Shown here one piece after another: positions 1 to 7,500 of a DNA stretch of 37,669 nt. Within the stretch, counting starts at the first letter, position 1; every line of letters starts with the position of its first letter. This DNA is from CANHBY01 sp031374415 (GTDB taxonomy: Bacteria; Pseudomonadota; Gammaproteobacteria; Burkholderiales; Burkholderiaceae_C). The DNA lies in NCBI GenBank assembly GCA_031374415.1, contig JANMGB010000274.1, forward strand, positions 1 to 37,669. The letters run 5' to 3'. A model generated the notes under the pieces. The model was not told the DNA's origin and did no database searches. It saw nothing but the letters and a program-made list of their open reading frames with translations. A program made the translations under genes and the position numbers.

Positions 1-193
1 TTACTTCCGCACGACGGACGTGACGGGTGCGGTTGAGTTGCCCAAAGACAAAGAAATGGTCATGCCTGGCGACAACGTGAGCATCACGGTGAAGCTGATC
101 AACCCGATCGCGATGGAAGAAGGCCTGCGCTTCGCCATCCGTGAGGGCGGTCGCACCGTGGGTGCGGGCGTCGTGGCCAAAATCATCGAGTAA
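1..193 (+). CDS. tuf: Elongation factor Tu, C-terminal 63 residues (partial, 5' end outside window)
   Basis: The frame beginning at base 2 encodes the C-terminal beta-barrel domain of EF-Tu, with the family-typical stretches FRTTDVTG, MVMPGDNVS, RFAIREGG and the ending GAGVVAKIIE, then TAA at 191-193. EF-Tu is the GTPase that delivers aminoacyl-tRNA to the ribosome; the nucleotide-binding domain lies upstream of the window. The next gene, 29 bp on, is tRNA-Trp, followed by secE and nusG. That is the classical tufB-trpT-secE-nusG order, so this is probably the copy equivalent to tufB. Most proteobacteria carry two near-identical tuf genes, which may be why the window starts here. Confidence 0.97.
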   Translation, partial: YFRTTDVTGAVELPKDKEMVMPGDNVSITVKLINPIAMEEGLRFAIREGGRTVGAGVVAKIIE

Positions 194-222
194 GTGGTTC
201 CCAGCTAAGTTGATTCATCCAC

Positions 223-298
223 AGGGGCGTAGCTCAATTGGCAGAGCGCTGGTCTCCAAAACCAGAGGTTGGGGGTTCGATGCCCTCCGCCCCTGCCA
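223..298 (+). tRNA. trpT: tRNA-Trp (anticodon CCA)
   Basis: A full cloverleaf can be drawn. The acceptor stem AGGGGCG (223-229) pairs with CGCCCCT (288-294) and is followed by the discriminator G295 and an encoded CCA (296-298). The anticodon stem CTGGT/ACCAG encloses the loop CTCCAAA, giving anticodon CCA at 256-258. The T arm carries GGTTCGATG. At 76 nt it is normal length. It sits 29 bp after the tuf stop and is probably cut from a transcript shared with tuf. Confidence 0.97.
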
Positions 299-367
299 AG
301 TGGCCTGACAAGGCGCTTGGTTGTGAATGAATCACTGAGCAAGTGAGTGAAATGATCGATGGCAAGG

Positions 368-400
368 GCCCGCAGGACACGTTCAGTGTTCGCGGGCTTT
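368..400 (+). terminator. Hairpin between trpT and secE (weak terminator or processing site)
   Basis: GCCCGC (368-373) and an imperfect extension GGACAC pair with GTGTTC-GCGGGC (386-397), and a short TTT follows. The T-run is too short for a strong intrinsic terminator, so partial termination or an RNA-processing hairpin between the tRNA and secE-nusG is more likely. The fold is drawn by eye only. Confidence 0.5.
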
Positions 401-444
401 GCTGCTGAAAAACGGCGGAGCCTTTACCGGTTCTGAAAATTGAA

Positions 445-840
445 GTGACAAAAAGCGTATCCAACGTTGAGGTCGAAACGGTCAGCACCACTGCCGACAA
501 AGCCAAGCTGATAGCGGCTGCAGCGCTGTTGATCGGTGGCGTGGTGGTGTTCTACGTGCTCGAGCCACAAGACCTCTGGTTGAGGGTGTTGGCTTTGTTG
601 GGGCTGGCGGCCTTGGCGGTGGGGGTGTTTTTCACCTCCGAGAGCGGCAAGGCCCTGATCGCCTACGGCAATGACTCCGTGCGCGAAGTACGCAAAGTGG
701 TCTGGCCCAGCCGCAAAGAGGCCATGCAAATGACCGGCTACGTGTTTGGCTTCGTGGTGGTGATGGCCTTGTTTTTGTGGCTCACCGACAAAACCCTGGA
801 ATGGGCCTTTTACGACTTGATCTTGGGATGGAGGCGTTAA
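445..840 (+). CDS. secE: Preprotein translocase subunit SecE
   Basis: SecE is the small essential subunit of the SecYEG channel in the inner membrane; it clamps the two halves of SecY. The 131-residue product has the three-helix layout of the long proteobacterial form: hydrophobic segments near residues 24-40 and 48-65, then the conserved amphipathic motif VREVRKVVWPSRKEA before a final helix near 98-118. GTG at 445 is the only usual start codon in frame before the conserved ETVSTTADKAK region; the upstream ribosome-binding site is weak (GGAG at 417-420 is far away), so the start is less certain than the identity. nusG begins 3 bp after the stop, which points to co-transcription. Confidence 0.95.
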   Translation: MTKSVSNVEVETVSTTADKAKLIAAAALLIGGVVVFYVLEPQDLWLRVLALLGLAALAVGVFFTSESGKALIAYGNDSVREVRKVVWPSRKEAMQMTGYVFGFVVVMALFLWLTDKTLEWAFYDLILGWRR

Positions 841-843
841 GCC

Positions 844-1470
844 ATGGACATGACTGAGCAAACCGACGATAGCGCGCCGGTGGTTGATGCCCTGATGCCG
901 GTGGCTGTGGAGCCTGCGCCTGCGCTCGTTGTTCCCAGCACCAAGCGTTGGTACGTTGTGCACGCCTACTCCGGCATGGAAAAAGCCGTTGAGCGCAATC
1001 TGCGTGAGCGCATTGACCGCGCCGGCATGCAAGACAAATTTGGCCGCATCCTGGTGCCGACCGAGGAAGTGGTTGAGCTCAAAAACGGCAAAAAATCCGT
1101 CACCGAGCGCCGCTTTTTTCCGGGCTATGTGCTGGTCGAGATGGACATGGCCGACGACACCTGGCACTTGGTGAAGCACACCAGCAAGGTCACCGGCTTT
1201 GTGGGCGGTGCGCGCAATCGGCCCTCACCGATCTCCGAAGCCGAGGTCATGAAAATTGTCAACCAGATGCAAGAGGGCGTCGAGAAGCCGCGTCCCAAGG
1301 TCGAGTGGCAAGTCGGCGAGTTGGTGCGGATCAAAGAAGGCCCCTTCACCGACTTCAACGGCGCGGTCGAAGACGTCAACTACGACAAATCCAAGGTTCG
1401 CGTCTCGGTCACGATTTTCGGCCGGGCGACCCCGGTCGAACTCGACTTCGGCCAGGTCGAGAAGGTTTAA
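844..1470 (+). CDS. nusG: Transcription termination/antitermination factor NusG
   Basis: NusG binds the RNA polymerase clamp, stimulates elongation and links polymerase to Rho or to ribosomal protein S10. The product has 208 residues. After a proline/alanine-rich N-terminal extension of about 33 residues, the NGN domain begins at KRWYVVHAYSGMEKAVERNL and contains RRFFPGYVLVEMDM; a KOW domain follows with VRIKEGPFTDFNGAVEDV near the C-terminus. ATG at 844 has GGAGG at 830-834 at good spacing; a second ATG at 850 is possible. The N-terminal extension makes it longer than the E. coli protein (181 residues). It forms a tight pair with secE, and the L11 operon begins 150 bp downstream. Confidence 0.97.
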   Translation: MDMTEQTDDSAPVVDALMPVAVEPAPALVVPSTKRWYVVHAYSGMEKAVERNLRERIDRAGMQDKFGRILVPTEEVVELKNGKKSVTERRFFPGYVLVEMDMADDTWHLVKHTSKVTGFVGGARNRPSPISEAEVMKIVNQMQEGVEKPRPKVEWQVGELVRIKEGPFTDFNGAVEDVNYDKSKVRVSVTIFGRATPVELDFGQVEKV

Positions 1471-1517
1471 TTTGAATGCAGGCTTGCGGGGGGCCTTGAA
1501 CCTCCCCGCCGTTGCTG

Positions 1518-1598
1518 GCTGGTGACGTGACACCAGCGCGAGGAGCCCAGGGCGTTGATCCTGGGCGTTTGCACTCACCGGGTTGGTTTGTTCAACCC
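1518..1598 (+). promoter_or_regulatory. Three hairpins in the nusG-rplK spacer (L11-operon leader candidate)
   Basis: The 150-bp spacer between nusG and rplK has three successive perfect inverted repeats: GCTGGTG/CACCAGC (1518-1537), GCCCAGG/CCTGGGC (1545-1566) and GGGTTG/CAACCC (1580-1598). In E. coli the L11 operon mRNA leader is bound by ribosomal protein L1 to repress translation of rplK and rplA. The position fits such a leader, but which hairpin (if any) mimics the 23S L1 site is not shown. Confidence 0.45.
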
Positions 1599-1620
1599 TA
1601 GTTAAACAAAGGGCGCCTTC

Positions 1621-2052
1621 ATGGCCAAGAAAATCATCGGCTTGATCAAGCTGCAAATTCCGGCGGGCAAAGCCAACCCGTCGCCCCCGATCGGTCCAGC
1701 GCTGGGTCAGCGCGGTCTGAACATCATGGAGTTCTGCAAGGCGTTCAACGCCCAAACGCAGAGCATGGAGCCTGGTCTCGTGTTGCCCGTGGTCATCACG
1801 GCCTTCGCTGACAAGTCTTTCACCTTTGTTCTCAAAACACCGCCTGCCACCGTGCTGATCAAGAAAGCGATCAAGCTTGACAAGGGTTCGCCGCGCGCCA
1901 ACTCGCAAAAAGTCGGCAAGCTGTCGATGGCGCAAATCGAAGACATCGCCAAGACCAAAATGAAAGACCTGACGGCTGCCGACTTGGCTGCCGCAGTTCG
2001 CACGATTGCAGGTTCAGCCCGTTCCATGGGCGTCACGGTGGAGGGTCTCTGA
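1621..2052 (+). CDS. rplK: 50S ribosomal protein L11
   Basis: L11 binds the GTPase-associated region of 23S rRNA and is needed for stringent-factor sensing and factor-dependent GTP hydrolysis. The 143-residue product has the standard length and the N-terminal signature KLQIPAGKANPSPPIGPALG, followed by NIMEFCKAFNAQT. The C-terminal rRNA-binding domain includes IEDIAKTKMKDL and the ending ARSMGVTVEGL. The stop codon ends one base before rplA's ATG, so translation of the two is probably coupled. The leader upstream holds hairpins that may serve L1 autoregulation. Confidence 0.99.
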   Translation: MAKKIIGLIKLQIPAGKANPSPPIGPALGQRGLNIMEFCKAFNAQTQSMEPGLVLPVVITAFADKSFTFVLKTPPATVLIKKAIKLDKGSPRANSQKVGKLSMAQIEDIAKTKMKDLTAADLAAAVRTIAGSARSMGVTVEGL

Positions 2053-2053
2053 C

Positions 2054-2758
2054 ATGGCCAAACTGAGCAAACGCCAAAAAGCATTGGCTGGCAAAGTCGA
2101 TACCACCAAGCTCTACACCCTGGACGCAGCGCTTGCGCTGGTCAAAGAGTGCGCCCAGGCCAAGTTCGATGAGTCCATCGACGTGGCCGTGCAGCTCGGC
2201 ATTGACGCCAAGAAGTCTGACCAAGTGGTTCGCAGTTCGGTCGTGCTGCCCAACGGCACCGGCAAGACCAAGCGCGTGGCTGTGTTCGCCCAAGGCGCCA
2301 AGGCTGAAGAAGCCAAGGCCGCCGGCGCTGACCTCGTCGGCATGGAAGACCTGGCTGAGCAAATCAAAGGCGGCAATCTGAACTTTGACGTCGTGATCGC
2401 CTCGCCTGACACGATGCGCATCGTCGGTACCCTGGGTCAAGTGCTCGGCCCCCGTGGCCTGATGCCCAACCCCAAGGTCGGCACCGTCACCCCGGATGTC
2501 GCGCAAGCTGTGCGCAACGCCAAGGCCGGTCAAGTGCAGTTCCGTGTTGACAAGGCCGGCATTGTGCACACCACCATTGGTCGTCGTTCCTTTGATTCAG
2601 ACAAGCTCGCCGGTAACCTGCGTGCCCTGATCGAGGCCCTGAACAAAGTCAAACCAGCGACCAGCAAAGGCATCTACCTGCGCAAGGTCGCCTTGTCGTC
2701 CACCATGGGCGTGGGCGCGCGGGTGGAAGTGGCCTCCATCATGGCCCCAGCGGCTTAA
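2054..2758 (+). CDS. rplA: 50S ribosomal protein L1
   Basis: L1 forms the mobile L1 stalk that helps release deacylated tRNA from the E site, and in enterobacteria it represses its own operon. The product of 234 residues begins MAKLSKRQKALAGKV and contains the family motif GPRGLMPNPKVGTVT plus KAGQVQFRVDKAGIVH. The start is ATG at 2054, one base after the rplK stop; an in-frame start at 2006 would add 16 residues encoded inside rplK and is rejected. A 346-bp spacer follows before rplJ. Confidence 0.98.
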   Translation: MAKLSKRQKALAGKVDTTKLYTLDAALALVKECAQAKFDESIDVAVQLGIDAKKSDQVVRSSVVLPNGTGKTKRVAVFAQGAKAEEAKAAGADLVGMEDLAEQIKGGNLNFDVVIASPDTMRIVGTLGQVLGPRGLMPNPKVGTVTPDVAQAVRNAKAGQVQFRVDKAGIVHTTIGRRSFDSDKLAGNLRALIEALNKVKPATSKGIYLRKVALSSTMGVGARVEVASIMAPAA

Positions 2759-3104
2759 GCACGACGCAATGCAAGTCGGCCTTCCACGTCGAAACGAGTG
2801 GACTGGCCAGAGTCAACAAGATCGAGTCGAGCGCTTGTCTGGCGCTCGAGGGTGAGTTTGGTGGGCTGTGAAGGGAGTGCTTTGGCGCTCGTTGCACAGG
2901 CCATCCAAGACCGCAGGCGTGACCCCAGGGTCACTTAATCGACAGTGAGTCACGGGGCTTTTCCAGCTCGTGAGCCTCACTGGCAGCCCGCGCAGATGGC
3001 GGTCCCGCTGAGAAGGATGATGATCCTGAACAAACGGTCGCTGAACTTTGGTGTGTCCGAGGGTGCGCAAGCACTCGAAGGCACGTGGATGTGAGGAGCA
3101 GACC
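2759..3104 (+). promoter_or_regulatory. Gene-free leader between rplA and rplJ (likely L10 autoregulatory leader)
   Basis: This 346-bp spacer has no convincing gene. Family knowledge says the rplJL mRNA leader is bound by the L10-L12 complex, and a promoter often lies here. Visible structure includes GTGACCC/GGGTCAC (2919-2934), AGGAT/ATCCT (3014-3027), and the 9-mer TGGCGCTCG occurring twice (near 2839 and 2883). I cannot identify the L10 kink-turn site or a clear -35/-10 pair by eye. It ends with GAGGAG at 3093-3098, the rplJ ribosome-binding site. Confidence 0.45.
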
Positions 3105-3701
3105 TTGAGTCTCAATCGCAACGAAAAACAGACCGTGGTGACGGATGTGGCGGCCCAAGCGGCCCGCTCGCAGACGTTGGCGCTGGCTGAGTACCGTGGC
3201 CTCACTGTGGAACACTTGAATGCGCTGCGCAAGCAAGCGCGCGAAAAGGGCGTGTACCTTCATGTTTTGAAGAACACGCTCGCCCGTCGCGCGGTGGCTG
3301 GCACGGCATTCGAAGTGGCCTCAGAGAGCATGGTTGGCCCGCTGATCTATGGTTTTTCTGAAGACGCCGTCGCCGCGGCCAAAGTCATTGCTGACTTTGC
3401 CAAAGGCAACGACAAGCTGGTGGTCAAGGCCGGGGCCTATGGGGGCAAGGCTTTGGACGCAGACGGGGTGAAAGCCCTGGCCGCGATCCCCACCAAGGAA
3501 GTGCTCTTGTCCATGTTGCTGGGCCTGATGCAATCGCCTGTTTCACGCATGGCGCGTGTGCTGGCGGCATTGGCCGAGAAGCGTGGCGAAGGCCAAGAAC
3601 CTGCCGAGGTTGTCGCCGAAGAAGCAGCACCCGCTGCTGACGCGGCACCTGCTGCCGATCCAGCGCCTGCTGCTGACGCCGCACCAACCGACGCCGCTTG
3701 A
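3105..3701 (+). CDS. rplJ: 50S ribosomal protein L10 with an Ala/Pro-rich C-terminal tail
   Basis: L10 anchors the L7/L12 dimers to the ribosomal stalk base. The conserved part starts SLNRNEKQTVVTDVAAQAA and includes LAEYRGLTVEHLNALR and LKNTLARRAV, as in other Burkholderiales. The start is TTG at 3105, preceded at 6 bp by a strong GAGGAG (3093-3098); there is no ATG in a sensible place, and an in-frame start at 3048 would add 19 non-family residues. The product is 198 residues, longer than the roughly 165-175 usual for L10, because a low-complexity tail with repeated AADAAP-like units (about residues 172-198) follows the L12-binding helix. rplL follows after 55 bp, the usual stalk operon. 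Confidence 0.96.
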   Translation: MSLNRNEKQTVVTDVAAQAARSQTLALAEYRGLTVEHLNALRKQAREKGVYLHVLKNTLARRAVAGTAFEVASESMVGPLIYGFSEDAVAAAKVIADFAKGNDKLVVKAGAYGGKALDADGVKALAAIPTKEVLLSMLLGLMQSPVSRMARVLAALAEKRGEGQEPAEVVAEEAAPAADAAPAADPAPAADAAPTDAA

Positions 3702-3756
3702 TCTCTCGTCTTCAAACCATTCACCGTCATTCATTTTTTATATTTAGGAGCCAAAC

Positions 3757-4131
3757 ATGGCATTCGATAAAGACGCATTCCTGACCGCCCTGGACAGCAT
3801 GTCCGTCATGGACCTGAACGACCTGGTCAAGGCCATTGAAGAAAAATTCGGCGTGTCCGCTGCCGCCATGGCTGCCCCGGCTGCTGGCGGTGGCGCGGCT
3901 GCTGCAGCCGTTGTGGAGCAAACCGAGTTCTCCGTCATCCTGAAAGAAGCCGGCGCCAACAAGGTGCAGGTCATCAAGGCCGTGCGTGAACTGACCGGCC
4001 TGGGCTTGAAAGAAGCCAAGGATCTGGTCGACGGCGCACCGAAGCCTGTCAAGGAAGCCTTGCCCAAGGCCGATGCTGAAGCCGCCAAGAAGAAGCTGGA
4101 AGACGCTGGCGCCAAGGCCGAGCTCAAGTGA
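3757..4131 (+). CDS. rplL: 50S ribosomal protein L7/L12
   Basis: This is the multi-copy stalk protein that recruits and activates translational GTPases. Its 124 residues are in the normal range. The N-terminal dimerisation domain (SMSVMDLNDLVKAIEEKFGV) is followed by an Ala/Gly hinge (AAPAAGGGAAAAAV) and a C-terminal domain with the conserved factor-binding helix KVIKAVRELTGLGLKEAK-like sequence and VDGAPKPVKEALPK. ATG at 3757 has AGGAG at 3746-3750. Expression relative to rpoB is probably tuned by the hairpin-rich spacer that follows. Confidence 0.99.
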   Translation: MAFDKDAFLTALDSMSVMDLNDLVKAIEEKFGVSAAAMAAPAAGGGAAAAAVVEQTEFSVILKEAGANKVQVIKAVRELTGLGLKEAKDLVDGAPKPVKEALPKADAEAAKKKLEDAGAKAELK

Positions 4132-4147
4132 TTCGGGGGGTGAGCGT

Positions 4148-4318
4148 CCCAGGTGCGTGCGCCTGGGTCAACGCCCCTTGCTAAGACAAGGCTGGTGGTT
4201 CGTTGGGGCCACCAGCCTGCTGTGTTTTCCCAACACGACCCTTTGGGGGCGTGTTGGGAGCTCAAGAGCAGCTGCAAGCCTTGTCAGATTGAACGAACCT
4301 GATGTTCGTTGATCTGAC
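4148..4318 (+). promoter_or_regulatory. Four hairpins in the rplL-rpoB spacer (attenuator / RNase III site candidates)
   Basis: The 403-bp gap between rplL and rpoB has no gene but four strong inverted repeats: CCCAGG/CCTGGG (4148-4167); GGCTGGTGG/CCACCAGCC (4190-4217); TCCCAACACG/CGTGTTGGGA (4228-4259); and a long one at 4283-4318 whose arms GTCAGAT+AACGAAC and GTTCGTT+ATCTGAC pair over 14 bp with a small internal bulge and the loop CTGAT. In E. coli this spacer holds a partial terminator that lowers rpoBC expression and an RNase III cleavage hairpin. None of the four is followed by a clean U-run. Nothing else is seen from 4319 to the rpoB start apart from GGAG at 4519-4522. Confidence 0.6.
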
Positions 4319-4534
4319 AGGTCTTTCAAGTGTTCTTTGATCCGACTGCAAAGAACCGGTTTGGTCGGGCTTTGGTGCAATGCCAAAGTTGTCCGCCAGC
4401 GGCTGGTAGTGGCCAGCCACCAAGCTTCGATCAGACCCGTGCGCAGGAAAATAGCGCATGGGGTTTGGAGACAGTCGCCGACGGTACCCTGGCCCAGGCC
4501 AGGCAAGGGTCCTGAGACGGAGTGAAAACCACCT

Positions 4535-7500
4535 ATGGCGCAGCACGCAACCCCCTACAGCTACACCGAGCGCAAGCGCATCCGCAAAAGCTTCGGCAAA
4601 CGCGAAAGTGTCCTGAACGTTCCTTATTTGCTGACAATGCAAAAAGAGTCCTACGTGGCTTTCTTGCAAAAGGATGTTCCCCCGCAAAAACGTAAACCCG
4701 AAGGCTTGCAAGCCGCTTTCTTGTCGGCCTTCCCGATCGTCTCGCACAACGGTTTTGTCGAGATGAAGTTCATCGAGTTCAACATGGCCAAGCCCGCGTT
4801 CGATACGCGTGAGTGCCAGTTGCGTGGCTTGACCTATGCCGCCGCCGTGCGCGCCAAGCTGCAGATGATCATCTATGACCGCGAGTCCTCGCCCGCCAAG
4901 GTGGTCAAGGAAATCAAGGAGCAAGAGGTCTACATGGGCGAAGTACCGCTCATGACCGACTACGGCTCCTTCATCGTCAATGGCACAGAGCGTGTCATCG
5001 TCAGCCAGCTGCACCGCTCCCCCGGCGTGTTCTTTGAGCACGACAAGGGCAAGACCCACAGCTCGGGCAAGCTGCTGTTCTCCGCGCGCATCATCCCTTA
5101 CCGCGGCTCCTGGCTCGACTTCGAGTTTGACCCGAAGGACATCCTGTACTTCCGCGTCGACCGCCGTCGCAAGATGCCGGTGACGATTTTGCTCAAGGCC
5201 ATCGGCCTGAACCCCGAATCGATCCTGGCGCACTTCTTTGTGTTCGACAACTTCCGTCTGATGGACGAAGGCGCGCAAATGGAGTTTGTGGCCGACCGCC
5301 TGCGTGGAGAAATCGCACGCTTCGACGTGACCGACAAGAGCGGCACCGTCGTGGTCGAGAAAGACAAGCGCATCACGGCTCGCCATGTGCGTGCCATCGA
5401 GCAGTCTGAAACCAAGTTCTTGGCTGTGCCTGAAGACTACTTGCTGGGCCGCATTTTGGCCCGCAACATCGTCGATGAAGACACCGGCGAGATCATGGCC
5501 AAGGCCAACGAAGAGTTGACCGAAGCCCTGCTCAAGAAGCTGCGCGTGGCAGGCATCAAAGACATCCAAGTCTTGTTCACCAACGAGCTCGACGAAGGCG
5601 CCTACATCTCGCAAACCCTGGCCAGCGATGAAACCGCCGACCAGTTGGCAGCGCGCGTGGCCATCTACCGCATGATGCGCCCTGGCGAGCCGCCGACCGA
5701 AGACGCGGTGGAAGCCTTGTTCAACCGCCTCTTCTACAGCGCCGACACCTATGACCTGTCGCGCGTGGGCCGCATGAAGTTCAACGCCCGCGTGGGTCGC
5801 GATGTGCCTGAAGGCCCCATGACCTTGTCCAACGACGACATCCTCGACGTGGTCAAGATCTTGGTCGAGTTGCGCAATGGCCGTGGCGAAGTCGACGACA
5901 TCGATCACTTGGGCAACCGCCGTGTGCGTTGCGTCGGTGAGCTGGCTGAAAACCAGTACCGCTCAGGCCTCGCCCGGATCGAAAAAGCCGTGAAAGAGCG
6001 TCTGGGTCAAGCGGAAACCGAAGCCCTGATGCCGCATGACCTGATCAACTCCAAGCCCATTTCTGCGGCCTTGAAAGAGTTTTTCGGTGCCTCGCAGCTC
6101 AGTCAGTTCATGGACCAAACCAACCCCCTGTCGGAGATCACGCACAAGCGTCGTGTCTCCGCGCTGGGCCCAGGCGGTTTGACCCGTGAGCGTGCTGGCT
6201 TTGAAGTGCGTGACGTGCACCCCACCCACTATGGCCGCGTGTGCCCCATTGAAACCCCGGAAGGCCCGAACATCGGCCTGATCAACTCGCTGGCGCTGTA
6301 TGCGCAGCTCAACGAGTACGGTTTCCTGGAAACCCCTTACCGCCGCGTGGTCGATGGCAAGGTGAGCAACCAGATCGATTACTTGTCCGCCATCGAAGAG
6401 GGCAAGTACGTGATCGCTCAGGCCAGCGCCACCTTGGGTGTGGATGGCAAGCTGATCGACGAATTGGTCAGCGCCCGTGACAACGGTGAGTCCATCCTGA
6501 CCTCGGCCGAGCGCGTGCAGTACATGGACGTGGCCCCCACCCAGATCGTGTCGGTGGCTGCTTCCTTGGTGCCTTTCCTGGAGCACGACGATGCGAACCG
6601 CGCCTTGATGGGCGCCAACATGCAGCGTCAGGCGGTGCCGACCTTGCGTCCTGAGAAGGCGCTGGTGGGCACGGGCGTGGAGCGTGTGGCAGCCAAAGAC
6701 TCGGGCACGGTGGTGGCGGCTCGTCGCGGCGGCGTGGTGGACTACGTGGACACCAACCGCATCGTGATTCGCGTCAATGACGCGGAGACCGTGGCCGGTG
6801 AAGTTGGCGTCGACATCTACATCCTCATCATGTACCAACGCTCCAACCAGAACACCAACATCCACCAGCGTCCCATCGTGCAGCGTGGCGACAAGGTCGA
6901 GTCCGAGGACATCATCGCCGACGGTGCCTCCACCGACATCGGTGAGCTGGCTTTGGGCCAGAACATGCTCGTGGCGTTCATGCCTTGGAACGGCTACAAC
7001 TTCGAAGACTCGATCTTGATCAGCGAGCGCGTCATTGCTGACGACCGCTACACCTCGATCCACATCGAAGAATTGGTCGTGATGGCGCGTGACACCAAGC
7101 TGGGCTCGGAAGAAATCACCCGCGATATTCCGAACCTGAGCGAGCACCAACTGGGCCGTCTCGACGAGTCCGGCATCGTGTACGTGGGCGCCGAAGTCGG
7201 CCCCGGCGACACGCTGGTGGGCAAGGTCACGCCGAAGGGCGAGACCACCTTGACGCCTGAAGAAAAGCTCTTGCGCGCCATTTTCGGCGAGAAGGCGTCC
7301 GACGTGAAAGACACGTCACTGCGTGTCGACCAAGGCACCAGCGGCACCGTCATCGACGTGCAGGTCTTCACCCGTGAGGGCATCCAGCGCGATAAGCGTG
7401 CACAGCAGATCATCGACGATGAACTCAAGCGCTATCGCCTCGACCTGAACGACCAGCTCCGCATCGTCGAAGCTGACGCGTTCGACCGGATCGAGAAGCT

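Noticed and set aside
2006..2053. Upstream start for rplA
   Set aside because: It lies inside rplK; ATG 2054 gives the conserved MAKLSKRQKAL terminus.
4262..5908. 548-codon open frame on the - strand
   Set aside because: It lies opposite rpoB and reads as His/Val/Asp-rich shadow sequence caused by the GC-rich codons of rpoB; no family match.
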